Source: JASLBX01 sp036374175 (GTDB taxonomy: Bacteria > Actinomycetota > Actinomycetes > Jiangellales > Jiangellaceae). Taken from it: 64,000 nucleotides of DNA. This document shows positions 51,904 to 60,497 of this stretch, in pieces (position 1 is the stretch's first letter; every line of letters begins with the position of its first letter). Under the pieces are notes generated by a model. The model saw only the letters and a list, made by a program, of their open reading frames with translations. It did no database searches and was not told where the DNA came from. The DNA lies in contig DASUUH010000046.1 in assembly GCA_036374175.1 (NCBI GenBank), positions 86,025-150,024 of the forward strand. The letters are read 5' to 3'. The translations under genes were made by a program, and so were the position numbers.

Positions 51904-53792
51904 CTAACACTGATCTCTTCGGAGCCTCCGAGTCCTCGGCACAGCTGCCGAACGGCGAGGCACCCGAGGCCCCGCAGGACAAGCAGCCCACGTCGGGTCG
52001 GCGTCGCCGTGCTCCCGGACTCAACGGCATGGTGCTTGCTGAGCTGCAGCAGCTTGCCAGCAGCCTGGGCATTACGGGCACCGGCCGGATGCGCAAGGGC
52101 CAGCTGATCGAAGCCATCAAAGCTGCCCAGGGCGGCGGCCAGAGCGAAGCTAGCGACGGTACGGCCAGCCGTGCGGGTTCACTGTCGCGCCAGCCCGACC
52201 AGCAGCCGCTTGAGCCGGTAGCTGTGGCGGCCGAGCGTGAGCAGCGGGCCCCTGTAGTGACGGCCGCGGCCAGCAATGCTGGGTCGGAGTCCGGCGGTGA
52301 GCCGTCGCCGCGTGCTGGTCAGGCTCGCGGTGACCGGTCGGCTGAGCGAAGCGCCGGCAGCGAGCGCGGCGAGCGCCGCGGCAGCGACGGCCAGGGCGGT
52401 CCTGCTGACGGGCAGGGCGGTGCCCCGCAGCGCGGCGACCGAGGTGACCAGCAGGATGCCGGTGAGCGCCATGACGGCGACGGTGACCGGCAGGGTGCCC
52501 GCAACCAGCACGACCGGCGCGACGACGATGACGACCGTCGTGGCGGCAACCGGCGGCGGCGCCGGGATCGGCGTAGTGGTCAGCGCCGTAGCGGTCCTAG
52601 TTCGGGTCGGGGCGAGCGATACGAGGAACCGCAGATTTCCGAGGACGACGTCCTCATCCCCGTTGCCGGCATCCTCGACATCCTCGACAACTACGCGTTC
52701 GTGCGCACGTCCGGTTACCTGCCCGGTCCGAACGACGTGTACGTGTCGCTGGCGATGGTTCGCCGCTACGCGCTGCGTAAGGGCGATGCCATCACCGGCG
52801 CGGTTCGCCAGCCACGGGAAGGCGAGAAGCAGCAGAAGTTCAATGCGCTGGTGCGTGTGGACACCGTCAACGGGGCCGACCCGGAGACGGCTAAGCACCG
52901 TCCGGACTTCGCCAAGCTCACGCCGCTGTACCCACAGGACCGGCTGCGCCTCGAGACCGACGCGAACAACCTGAGTACCCGGGTCATCGACCTCGTCGCG
53001 CCGATCGGCAAGGGGCAGCGCGCACTGATCGTCTCGCCGTCGAAGGCCGGTAAGACGCTCATAATGCAAGCGATCGCCAACGCGATCACGGCCAACAACC
53101 CGGAGACCCACCTGATGGTGGTGCTCGTCGACGAGCGGCCGGAGGAGGTCACCGACTTCCAGCGCGCGGTCAAGGGTGAGGTCATCGCGTCCACGTTCGA
53201 CCGTCCCGCCGACGACCACACCACGATCGCCGAGCTGTCCATCGAACGGGCCAAGCGACTGGTGGAGCTCGGCCATGATGTGGTGATCCTGCTTGACGGC
53301 ATCACCCGGCTGGGGCGCGCATATAACCTCGCAGCGCCGGCCAGCGGCCGGATCATGTCCGGTGGTGTCGACTCGTCGGCGCTCTACCCGCCGAAGAAGT
53401 TCTTCGGTGCTGCGCGCAACATCGAGCACGGTGGCTCCCTGACCATCCTGGCCACGGCGCTGGTCGAGACCGGTTCACGGATGGATGAGGTGATCTTCGA
53501 GGAGTTCAAGGGCACCGGTAACGCCGAGATCCGGCTGCGCCGCGACCTGGCCGACAAGCGGCTGTTCCCGGCGATCGACGTGGACGCCTCGAGTACCCGC
53601 CGCGAGGAGATCCTCGTCTCGCGCGAGGAGCTGGCCGTCATGTGGCAGCTGCGCCGCGTACTGTCGGCGCTCGACCCACAGCAGGCGATCGAGTTGCTGA
53701 TGGACCGGCTGAAGAAGACCAAGAGCAACATCGAATTCCTCCGCCAGGTCCAGCAGACGACCCCGACCATTGGCGGCAAGGAAGAGGACTGA
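51900..53792 (+). CDS. rho: Transcription termination factor Rho
   Basis: A 630-residue hexameric RNA helicase. The N-terminal Rho_N helical domain (about 42-78) is followed by a long inserted region (about 80-240) rich in Arg, Asp, Gly and Asn, typical of high-GC actinobacterial Rho. Then come the RNA-binding cold-shock-like domain (from about 250) and the ATPase domain with Walker A SPSKAGKT near 377 and VVILLDGITRLGRAY near 460. The GTG start follows GGGGAAGGAC. The insertion probably adds RNA affinity. Confidence 0.95.
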   Translation: MTNTDLFGASESSAQLPNGEAPEAPQDKQPTSGRRRRAPGLNGMVLAELQQLASSLGITGTGRMRKGQLIEAIKAAQGGGQSEASDGTASRAGSLSRQPDQQPLEPVAVAAEREQRAPVVTAAASNAGSESGGEPSPRAGQARGDRSAERSAGSERGERRGSDGQGGPADGQGGAPQRGDRGDQQDAGERHDGDGDRQGARNQHDRRDDDDDRRGGNRRRRRDRRSGQRRSGPSSGRGERYEEPQISEDDVLIPVAGILDILDNYAFVRTSGYLPGPNDVYVSLAMVRRYALRKGDAITGAVRQPREGEKQQKFNALVRVDTVNGADPETAKHRPDFAKLTPLYPQDRLRLETDANNLSTRVIDLVAPIGKGQRALIVSPSKAGKTLIMQAIANAITANNPETHLMVVLVDERPEEVTDFQRAVKGEVIASTFDRPADDHTTIAELSIERAKRLVELGHDVVILLDGITRLGRAYNLAAPASGRIMSGGVDSSALYPPKKFFGAARNIEHGGSLTILATALVETGSRMDEVIFEEFKGTGNAEIRLRRDLADKRLFPAIDVDASSTRREEILVSREELAVMWQLRRVLSALDPQQAIELLMDRLKKTKSNIEFLRQVQQTTPTIGGKEED

Positions 53793-53816
53793 CGCTCGGC
53801 TGATCATGCTCCGGCC

Positions 53817-53838
53817 CACAGCTCTTCCTGCTGCTGTG
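53817..53838 (+). terminator. Weak hairpin after rho
   Basis: CACAGC/GCTGTG stem with a 10-base loop, 24 bases past the rho stop and upstream of the rpmE promoter. Confidence 0.3.
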
Positions 53839-53853
53839 CCGCCCGGGCATGGT

Positions 53854-53883
53854 TTGGCCCAGCGGCCAGATGCCTGGAATAAT
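53854..53883 (+). promoter_or_regulatory. rpmE promoter
   Basis: -35 TTGGCC (53854-53859), 18-base spacer, -10 AATAAT (53878-53883), about 100 bases before the rpmE start. Confidence 0.5.
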
Positions 53884-53980
53884 CGGCAGGCAGTCCCGGT
53901 TCCCCGGACGGTCCCGGTTCACGGTCATGCACACCCGCACGACCGACCCGGCGGCCCTAGAACTCGATGGAGTATTTCGC

Positions 53981-54202
53981 ATGAAGCCTGACATTCACCC
54001 CGCGTACGTGGAGACCACGGTCACCTGTACGTGCGGCAACACGTTCACCACGCGCAGCACGGCGCAGAATGGCATCATTCACGCCGACGTCTGCTCGAAC
54101 TGCCACCCGTTCTACACGGGCAAGCAGAAGATTCTCGACACCGGTGGCCGGGTGGCTCGGTTCGAGTCGCGCTACGGCAAGAAGAAGGCCGGAGCCAAGT
54201 AG
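53981..54202 (+). CDS. rpmE: 50S ribosomal protein L31 (zinc-containing form)
   Basis: A 73-residue ribosomal protein starting MKPDIHP. Cysteines in TCTCGN and CSNC mark the zinc-binding (C+) type, as opposed to the zinc-free RpmE2. GGAG lies 8 bases before the ATG. It is followed by a strong hairpin, so it is probably a single-gene unit. Confidence 0.95.
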   Translation: MKPDIHPAYVETTVTCTCGNTFTTRSTAQNGIIHADVCSNCHPFYTGKQKILDTGGRVARFESRYGKKKAGAK

Positions 54203-54211
54203 CTGTCTTAC

Positions 54212-54254
54212 CGAGGGGTCGGACGCGGCGTGTTGTCGCCCGTCCGGCCCCTCG
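54212..54254 (+). terminator. rpmE terminator hairpin
   Basis: Fourteen-base arms CGAGGGGTCGGACG and CGTCCGGCCCCTCG pair throughout with one G-T; loop of 15 bases. It lies nine bases past the rpmE stop. Confidence 0.75.
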
Positions 54255-54317
54255 CGGGTTCTGCGGCCCTGCGCCGGCGCTCCCGGGCCCGGCGTGACGT
54301 GATCATTTGGAGGTTGG

Positions 54318-55394
54318 ATGTTCGAGCGCGTACCGGACCTCGTGGCCGAGCACGCTGAGCTCGAGCGTCGCCTGGCCGATCCCGCCATCCACGCCGACCC
54401 GGCCCGGGCCCGCAAGCTGGGCCGCCGGTACGCCGAACTCGGCCCGATCGTGCGGGCCTACGACGAGTGGCGCCGAGCCGGCGAGGACCGCGATGCCGCG
54501 CTCGAACTCGCTGCGGAGGATGCCGCCTTCGCCGCCGAGGCCGAACAACTCGCAACCCGGCAGTCTGAGCTGGCGGCCGAATTACAGACACGGCTGTCAC
54601 CGCGTGATCCCAACGACGATCGCGACGTGATCCTGGAGATCAAGGCCGGGGCCGGCGGGGAGGAGTCGGCCTTGTTCGCAGGGGACCTGCTGCGGATGTA
54701 TCTGCGGTATGCCGAGCGCACCGGCTGGAAGGCCGAGATCCTCGACGCCGAGGAGTCTGATCTCGGCGGTTACAAAGACGTCGCCGTTGCGATCAAGGCT
54801 CGGGGCGCCGCCGAACCCGGCACGGCGCCGTACGCGCGGCTCAAGTACGAAGGCGGCGTGCACCGGGTACAACGTGTTCCTGTCACCGAAAGCCAGGGCC
54901 GCATCCATACCTCCGCGGCCGGCGTGCTGGTCTTGCCCGAAGTCGAAGAAGAGACCGAAGTCGAGATCAACCCGAACGACCTGCGCATCGACGTGTTCCG
55001 GTCCTCCGGGCCCGGCGGGCAGAGCGTGAACACCACCGACTCGGCGGTGCGCATCACCCACCTGCCGACCGGCATCGTGGTGTCCTGCCAGAACGAGAAG
55101 TCGCAGTTGCAGAACAAGGAGCAAGCGCTGCGCATCCTGCGCGCCCGCCTGCTCGCGGCTGCTCAGGAAGAGGCCGATGCCGCGGCAGCGGCCGAACGGC
55201 GGAGCCAGGTGCGTACGGTGGACCGGTCCGAGCGGATTCGCACCTACAACTATCCCGAGAACCGAATCTCCGATCACCGGGTCGGCTACAAGGCCTACAA
55301 CCTGGACGTCGTGCTGGAAGGTGAACTCGACGGTGTCATCCAAGCTCTCGTCGACGCCGACGCGGCCGAGAAGATAACGGCCAGTGCCCAGTGA
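54318..55394 (+). CDS. prfA: Peptide chain release factor 1
   Basis: A 358-residue class I release factor reading UAA and UAG. The catalytic GGQ is in SSGPGGQSVNTTD near 235, the codon-recognition PVT tripeptide in RVPVTES near 190. GGAGG at 5 bases before the ATG. It is the first gene of the prfA-prmC pair; the two overlap by 11 bases. Confidence 0.96.
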   Translation: MFERVPDLVAEHAELERRLADPAIHADPARARKLGRRYAELGPIVRAYDEWRRAGEDRDAALELAAEDAAFAAEAEQLATRQSELAAELQTRLSPRDPNDDRDVILEIKAGAGGEESALFAGDLLRMYLRYAERTGWKAEILDAEESDLGGYKDVAVAIKARGAAEPGTAPYARLKYEGGVHRVQRVPVTESQGRIHTSAAGVLVLPEVEEETEVEINPNDLRIDVFRSSGPGGQSVNTTDSAVRITHLPTGIVVSCQNEKSQLQNKEQALRILRARLLAAAQEEADAAAAAERRSQVRTVDRSERIRTYNYPENRISDHRVGYKAYNLDVVLEGELDGVIQALVDADAAEKITASAQ

Positions 55395-56262
55395 CGGGGC
55401 GCCGGTCCGGGTGGAACTCCGTCAGCTGATCGCGGCCGCGGCAGACCAGCTGGCCCAAGCCGGTGTTCCGTCCGCCCGCCATGATGCTGAGATCCTGGCC
55501 GCCCACCTGCTCGGCGTGAGCCGCAGCCGGTTACTCCTGCAACCGCGGGTGTCTGAACCCTTCCCCGGCGAGTACGCCGCCGCCGTCCGGCGCCGGGCCG
55601 GCCGCGAACCGCTTCAGCACATCACCGGAGTCGCGCACTTCCGTCACCTGAGCTTGCGGGTAGGTCCCGGTGTGTTCGTCCCGCGGCCGGAAACCGAGCT
55701 CGTGGCCGGAGCGGCGATCGAGGCCGCGCGGAAGGTGGCGTCCGTCGGCCGCAGGCCGATCGTCATTGACCTCTACTCCGGGTCGGGTGCCATCGCCCTG
55801 TCCGTGGCCGACGAGGTCTCCTCCGCGGAGGTCCACGCGGTCGAGGCGGACGACGGTGCTGTCGAGTGGCTTCGCCTAAACGCCGAGGGTAGGTCGGTCG
55901 TCGTCCACCACTGCGACGTCGACGGCTGCCTGCCCGAGATGGACGGCCAGGTCGACATCGTCGCCGCCAACCCGCCGTATATCCCGACCGGCGCCACCAT
56001 CCGCGATCCCGAAGTCGCCGCCCACGATCCCGCGGCAGCACTCTGGTCGGGTGCGGACGGGCTGGACGCCATGCGCACCCTCGAGCAGACGGCGGCTCGG
56101 CTGCTACGGCCCGGCGGGGTGGTGGTCGCCGAGCACGCCGACGTCCAAGGCGACGCGGCACCGGCGGTCTTCGATGCGACGGGACGCTGGGAGGACATAG
56201 CCGATCACCTCGACCTCAACGGCCGCCCCCGCTACCTCACCGCGGTACTCGGTGGGGGTTGA
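55384..56262 (+). CDS. prmC: Release factor glutamine methyltransferase PrmC
   Basis: A 292-residue SAM-dependent methyltransferase that methylates the Gln of the GGQ motif in release factors. SAM-binding DLYSGSGAIAL near 124, catalytic NPPY near 198 and the N-terminal REPLQHITG block are present. The GTG at 55384 lies inside prfA; a GTG at 55411 is an in-frame alternative. Confidence 0.93.
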   Translation: MPSDGAPVRVELRQLIAAAADQLAQAGVPSARHDAEILAAHLLGVSRSRLLLQPRVSEPFPGEYAAAVRRRAGREPLQHITGVAHFRHLSLRVGPGVFVPRPETELVAGAAIEAARKVASVGRRPIVIDLYSGSGAIALSVADEVSSAEVHAVEADDGAVEWLRLNAEGRSVVVHHCDVDGCLPEMDGQVDIVAANPPYIPTGATIRDPEVAAHDPAAALWSGADGLDAMRTLEQTAARLLRPGGVVVAEHADVQGDAAPAVFDATGRWEDIADHLDLNGRPRYLTAVLGGG

Positions 56263-56269
56263 GGGCGGG

Positions 56270-56275
56270 TAGCAT
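56270..56275 (+). promoter_or_regulatory. -10 hexamer of a leaderless promoter (YrdC-type gene)
   Basis: TAGCAT followed by 7 bases and the GTG at 56283. Confidence 0.45.
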
Positions 56276-56282
56276 CGCGCGG

Positions 56283-56939
56283 GTGAGCCGGACGTACGAC
56301 TGCACCGATCCCGCGCAGCGCAGCCGGGGCATCGCCGCCGCCGTCCGGGCGGTCCGGCGCGGCAAGCTGGTGGTATTGCCCACCGACACGGTCTACGGGG
56401 TGGGCTGCGACGCCTTCAATGAGACTGCGGTCAACCTGCTGCTGGCCGCCAAAGGTCGGGGTCCGGATATGCCGGTGCCCGTGCTCGTGGCATCGCCCGG
56501 CATGCTGGCCGGCATCTCGGCACAGGCCGGTGGGCTGGTCAAAAAGCTCACCGAAGCGTTCTGGCCGGGCGCGTTGACGATCGTGTGTGAGCAGCAGCCC
56601 ACCCTGAAATGGAACCTCGGCAACACGACCGGCACGGTGGCCGTCCGGATGCCGCTGCACCCGATCGCCATCGAGCTGATCCGGGAGACCGGCCCGATGG
56701 GTGTGAGCAGCGCCAACCGCACGGGTCAGGCACCGGCCCGGTCGGGCCCGCAAGCTCGGGAACAGCTCGGTGACGCGGTTTCTGTCTACCTCGACTCGTT
56801 CCCGACCGAAGACGACGTGCCGTCCACGATCGTGGACGTCACGGGCGAGGTGCCGACCGTCCTGCGTGAGGGTGCGATCTCCCTCGACGAGCTGCGCGAG
56901 GTCGTCCCGGCGACGGCCGCACCGGCCGCCGCGTCGTAG
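56283..56939 (+). CDS. L-threonylcarbamoyladenylate synthase (Sua5/YciO/YrdC family)
   Basis: A 218-residue enzyme that makes threonylcarbamoyl-AMP from threonine, bicarbonate and ATP, the first step of t6A37 tRNA modification. The YrdC fold motifs are visible: LVVLPTDTVYGVGCDA near 33, the KGRGPDMPVPVLV lysine loop, and PMGVSSANRTG near 140. It lacks the extra Sua5 C-terminal domain. GTG start. Confidence 0.92.
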   Translation: MSRTYDCTDPAQRSRGIAAAVRAVRRGKLVVLPTDTVYGVGCDAFNETAVNLLLAAKGRGPDMPVPVLVASPGMLAGISAQAGGLVKKLTEAFWPGALTIVCEQQPTLKWNLGNTTGTVAVRMPLHPIAIELIRETGPMGVSSANRTGQAPARSGPQAREQLGDAVSVYLDSFPTEDDVPSTIVDVTGEVPTVLREGAISLDELREVVPATAAPAAAS

Positions 56940-56953
56940 CCGGCAAGGGGGAC

Positions 56954-56959
56954 TAGAGT
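56954..56959 (+). promoter_or_regulatory. -10 hexamer of a leaderless promoter (WecA-type gene)
   Basis: TAGAGT followed by 6 bases and the GTG at 56966. Confidence 0.5.
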
Positions 56960-56965
56960 CGCCGC

Positions 56966-58078
56966 GTGCGCGAGTACCTGCTGATCGTGTTCGTCGCCGC
57001 GGGCACCACCTACCTGCTCGTCGGCGTCGCGGGCAAGATCGCGCACCTGGTTGGCGCCGTCCCGCCGACCCGTGATCGCGATGTCCACCGCGAGCCGGTG
57101 CCGCGCCTTGGCGGGCTGGCCATGCTCGGCGGGTTCGTCGCCGCGTTGCTTGTGGCCAGCGCCCTACCGCACATGGGCCGGGTCTTCGCAGAGTCCAGCG
57201 CGCCCCGCGGGATTCTGCTGGCGGCCACCGCCATCTGCCTGGTCGGCGTCGCCGACGACATCTGGAACCTCTCGGCGCTGACGAAGTTGGCCGGCCAGCT
57301 GCTGGCCGCAGGGTTGCTCGTGGTGGAAGGAGTCCAGCTGTTCTGGCTGCCGCTGCCGTCCGGCAGCCCGTTCATCCTGGACTCCCTCCAGGGCGCAGTG
57401 CTGACTGTCCTGCTGGTGGTCGGGACGGCCAACGCGGTCAACTTCATTGACGGCCTGGACGGGCTGGCCGCAGGCGTCGTGGGCGTTGGTGCCGCCGCGT
57501 TCTTCTCCTACGCCTATGTGCTGACCGTCGAGCAGGGCTTCACCAGGCTCACCATGCCGGCACTGGTGACCGCCATCTTGTGCGGCATCTGCCTGGGATT
57601 CCTCCCGCACAACGTGCATCCGGCGCGGATCTTTATGGGCGACTCCGGTGCCCTGCTGCTGGGTTTACTGCTCGCGGCCGGGACGATCACGCTGACCGGC
57701 CAGTTCTCCTCCCCGGACGTGCAGGACGACGGCGGGACGTTCCTGCTGGCGCTGCTACCACTGGTGATCCCGGTGGCGGTCATCGCGTTGCCGTTCACGG
57801 ACCTCGTGCTTGCGGTCTGGCGGCGCACCGGCGCGGGGCGGTCGCCGTTCTCGCCGGACAAGCAGCATCTGCACCATCGCTTGCTGGAGATCGGGCATTC
57901 GCACCGTCGGGCCGTCGCGATCATGTGGGTGTGGGCCGCCCTTATCGGCTTCGGTATCGTGCTCGCGGCCCTGGTCGGCAAGTGGCAGATCTACCTTGTG
58001 GTGACCCTCGCCCTGGTCGCGACCGTCCTGATCACAATGGGACGACCGGTCCCTCTTCTGCGACACTCGAGGCGATGA
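56966..58078 (+). CDS. WecA/MraY-type undecaprenyl-phosphate sugar-phosphate transferase
   Basis: A 370-residue integral membrane enzyme (about 10-11 segments) that transfers GlcNAc-1-phosphate or a related sugar phosphate to polyprenyl phosphate. Motifs: PRLGGLAML near 48, GVADDIWNLS near 95, NFIDGLDGLAAG near 158, FMGDSGALLLG near 218 and HLHHRLLE near 307. In actinobacteria the WecA homologue starts arabinogalactan-linker or teichoic-type polymer synthesis. The downstream AtpI-like gene overlaps its stop by ATGA. Confidence 0.9.
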   Translation: MREYLLIVFVAAGTTYLLVGVAGKIAHLVGAVPPTRDRDVHREPVPRLGGLAMLGGFVAALLVASALPHMGRVFAESSAPRGILLAATAICLVGVADDIWNLSALTKLAGQLLAAGLLVVEGVQLFWLPLPSGSPFILDSLQGAVLTVLLVVGTANAVNFIDGLDGLAAGVVGVGAAAFFSYAYVLTVEQGFTRLTMPALVTAILCGICLGFLPHNVHPARIFMGDSGALLLGLLLAAGTITLTGQFSSPDVQDDGGTFLLALLPLVIPVAVIALPFTDLVLAVWRRTGAGRSPFSPDKQHLHHRLLEIGHSHRRAVAIMWVWAALIGFGIVLAALVGKWQIYLVVTLALVATVLITMGRPVPLLRHSRR

Positions 58079-58509
58079 CCACACCCCGCTCGCATGCCAT
58101 TGCTCGCCGCTGGACGCTCGTGGCGGGGCTGGCCTGCTCGCTCGCCGGCTGGGCCGCCGCAGGCACCGAAGGGCTGGCCGGCGGGCTGGTCGCGACCGCG
58201 ATCGTCGTGGCGTTCCTGACCAGCGGGTTGATCCCCATCTGGGTGACCCAGGGGCCGCAGGTCAGTGCCGGGCTCGGGTTGGCTGTGCTGTTGCTCACAT
58301 ACACCCTGCGGCTGGCCCTGGCATTGATGGCGTTGGTCCTGATCAGCCGGGCCGGTTTCGCGGACGCGCGGTGGCTCGGGGTTACGGTCGTCGCCTGCGC
58401 GCTGTGCTGGTCCGCGGTGCACGTAGCGCACTCGGTACGCGCGTCCCGGCGGGAGCCCACCGTCGTCCCCGAATCGTCCGTATCGCACTCGGACGAGGCC
58501 AGCACGTGA
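58075..58509 (+). CDS. AtpI-like membrane protein
   Basis: A 144-residue protein with four hydrophobic segments (about 15-30, 38-55, 65-88, 98-118) and a charged C-terminal tail. Its position between wecA and the ATP synthase genes is that of AtpI, a putative assembly factor for the c-ring; sequence similarity to AtpI is weak. Its ATG overlaps the wecA stop. Confidence 0.6.
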   Translation: MTTPRSHAIARRWTLVAGLACSLAGWAAAGTEGLAGGLVATAIVVAFLTSGLIPIWVTQGPQVSAGLGLAVLLLTYTLRLALALMALVLISRAGFADARWLGVTVVACALCWSAVHVAHSVRASRREPTVVPESSVSHSDEAST

Positions 58510-58546
58510 GGTGAATCCGCAGGTCATCGGCTACTTTGTGACCGCG

Positions 58547-58574
58547 TTGTCGCCACTGGGCGAGCCAGTACACT
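58547..58574 (+). promoter_or_regulatory. ATP synthase operon promoter
   Basis: -35 TTGTCG (58547-58552), 16-base spacer, -10 TACACT (58569-58574), ten bases before the AtpZ-like start. It would give a very short or absent leader. Confidence 0.55.
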
Positions 58575-58584
58575 GTTTCGCGCC

Positions 58585-58794
58585 ATGAGCAATGACCCGT
58601 CCGACGAGGCCCGCCGCGAGCAGAACGCCGCGTGGCATGCGGTCAGCCTCATCATGGCCGGCGTGCTGTTTTGGGGTGGATTGGGGTGGCTGGCCGCCCG
58701 CTGGCTGGACAATCAGATCTTCCTGCCGGCCGGGTTGCTGCTGGGGATGGGTGCTGCACTGTACCTGGTCTGGGTCCGATACGGTAGAGCCTGA
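58585..58794 (+). CDS. AtpZ/AtpI family protein
   Basis: A 69-residue protein with two membrane segments (about 18-38 and 44-64) joined by the short loop RWLDNQIFLP, matching the ATPase_gene1/AtpZ family that accompanies ATP synthase operons and is linked to magnesium or calcium uptake and c-ring assembly. First gene after the operon promoter. Confidence 0.75.
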   Translation: MSNDPSDEARREQNAAWHAVSLIMAGVLFWGGLGWLAARWLDNQIFLPAGLLLGMGAALYLVWVRYGRA

Positions 58795-58839
58795 CTTGAG
58801 CCGCTTCTGCTTGGTCAGCAATCGTGAGGAAGGACACCG

Positions 58840-59646
58840 TTGAGCACGAGCATGCCCTTCGTCCTCGCCGCCGGGGAGACTGAGGAGTTCGAAGCTCCAG
58901 GCCCGGCCGACTTCGAACTTCCTCCGGTGTTCGAGATCTTCGGGTTCGGCGTCACCAAGCCGATGCTCATCGTGGTCTTCGCGACACTGCTGATCGGCCT
59001 CGGCCTCTACGTCGCGGCTCGCCGGGCCACTCTCGTCCCCGGCAAAGGCCAGTTTTTCGTCGAGGGACTGCACGGGTTCATCCGCAACAGCATGGTCCCG
59101 GACACCATCGGCCGGGAGGGCGCCAAGTACGTCCCGTACCTGTTCACGGTGTTCGTGTTCCTCGCTGTACTTAACGTCTCGGGAATCATCCCGTTCGTCC
59201 AGTTTCCGGCGACGTCCCGGATCGCCTACCCGCTCGTGCTCGCAGTGATCTCCTGGATCATCTTTAACTACATCGGCATGAAGCGGCAGGGCGTGGGCGG
59301 CTACTTCAAGAACATGATGTTCCCGCCGGGTGTGCCGAAGGCGATCTACCCGCTGCTCGCGCCGCTGGAGTTCCTATCCACGGTCATCATCCGGCCAGTC
59401 ACGCTCACCCTGCGTCTCACGTTCAACATGTTCGCCGGGCACCTGGTGTTGCTGCTCACCATCCTCGGTGGCGAGTTCCTGCTGCTGCACACCCAGGGCA
59501 TCGTCGGCATCACCGCCGGTAGCGTATCCCTGCTGTTCGGCATCGTGCTGACCCTCTTCGAGGGGTTCATCCAGCTGCTGCAGGCATATGTGTTCACGCT
59601 GCTCTCCGCCATCTACATCGGCGGGGCGCTGACCCACGAGCACTGA
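58840..59646 (+). CDS. atpB: ATP synthase subunit a
   Basis: A 268-residue polytopic F0 subunit that forms the proton half-channels. The essential Arg is in LTLRLTFNMFAGH near 194; the GALTHEH end is conserved. The TTG at 58840 is chosen because GGAAGGA lies 5 bases before it; the ATG at 58852 is too far away. Confidence 0.95.
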   Translation: MSTSMPFVLAAGETEEFEAPGPADFELPPVFEIFGFGVTKPMLIVVFATLLIGLGLYVAARRATLVPGKGQFFVEGLHGFIRNSMVPDTIGREGAKYVPYLFTVFVFLAVLNVSGIIPFVQFPATSRIAYPLVLAVISWIIFNYIGMKRQGVGGYFKNMMFPPGVPKAIYPLLAPLEFLSTVIIRPVTLTLRLTFNMFAGHLVLLLTILGGEFLLLHTQGIVGITAGSVSLLFGIVLTLFEGFIQLLQAYVFTLLSAIYIGGALTHEH

Positions 59647-59689
59647 CCGACTCAGCGCTCGTGACACCCAACCCACGAAAGGAAAAGTG

Positions 59690-59893
59690 ATGGAAGGCTC
59701 GCTCAACATGGTCGGCTACGGCCTCGCGGCGATCGGCCCGGGCGTCGGTATTGGCCTGATCTTCGCCGCCTACATCAGCGGCGTGGCCCGCCAGCCGGAG
59801 GCCCGCAGCGTCCTGCAGGGCATCGCCATCCTGGGCTTCGCGCTCGCCGAGGCGCTGGCGGTCATCGGTATCGGCCTCGCCTTCGCGCTCTAA
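59690..59893 (+). CDS. atpE: ATP synthase subunit c
   Basis: A 67-residue two-helix proteolipid forming the rotor ring. The polar loop ARQPEAR and the ion-binding Glu in FALAEALAVIG near 53 are present. The ATG at 59690 has AAAGGA at 6 bases; the GTG one codon earlier is less likely. Confidence 0.96.
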   Translation: MEGSLNMVGYGLAAIGPGVGIGLIFAAYISGVARQPEARSVLQGIAILGFALAEALAVIGIGLAFAL

Positions 59894-59918
59894 CTCCATT
59901 TCAGTAGGGAAACAAATC

Positions 59919-60497
59919 ATGGTGACGTTGATCGACGTCCCGCTCGCCGCGGAAGAACCGAACCCGCTGCTGCCGCACACCGGCGAGATCATCATCGGCT
60001 TGGTGGCCTTCGGGGTGCTGTTCTACTTCCTGCGCAAGTTCGTCCTGCCTGTCTTCGAGCGGACGTACGCCGAGCGCGCGGCCGCGATCGAGGGCGGCAT
60101 CAAGCAGGCCGAAAAGGCGCAGGCCGAGGCGCAGCGCACGCTCGAGGAGTACCGGGCCCAGCTCGCCGACGCCCGCGAGGAGGCCGCCCGGATCCGGGCC
60201 GACGCGCAGCGCCAAGGCGCCGAGATCGTGGCGCAGATGCGAGCAGAAGCCGAGGAGCAGGCCGAGCGAATCATCGCCCGGGCCAATGCCCAGATGGCCT
60301 CCGAGCGGGAGCAGGTCGTGCGGTCGTTGCGGGCTGAGGTCGGCACGATAGCCACCGAGCTGGCCGGCCGCGTCGTCGGCGAGTCGCTCGAGGACGATGC
60401 ACGGGCACAGCGAGTCGTTGAGCGCTTCCTCGCCGACCTCGAATCGGCGAACGGTGCCGCCGCGTCGACGGCCGCTAGCCAGGACGGCGGGTCCTGA
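59919..60497 (+). CDS. atpF: ATP synthase subunit b
   Basis: A 192-residue peripheral-stalk subunit: one N-terminal membrane segment (about 22-42), then a long charged coiled coil (about 50-175). Its stop overlaps the atpH start by one base. Confidence 0.94.
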   Translation: MVTLIDVPLAAEEPNPLLPHTGEIIIGLVAFGVLFYFLRKFVLPVFERTYAERAAAIEGGIKQAEKAQAEAQRTLEEYRAQLADAREEAARIRADAQRQGAEIVAQMRAEAEEQAERIIARANAQMASEREQVVRSLRAEVGTIATELAGRVVGESLEDDARAQRVVERFLADLESANGAAASTAASQDGGS

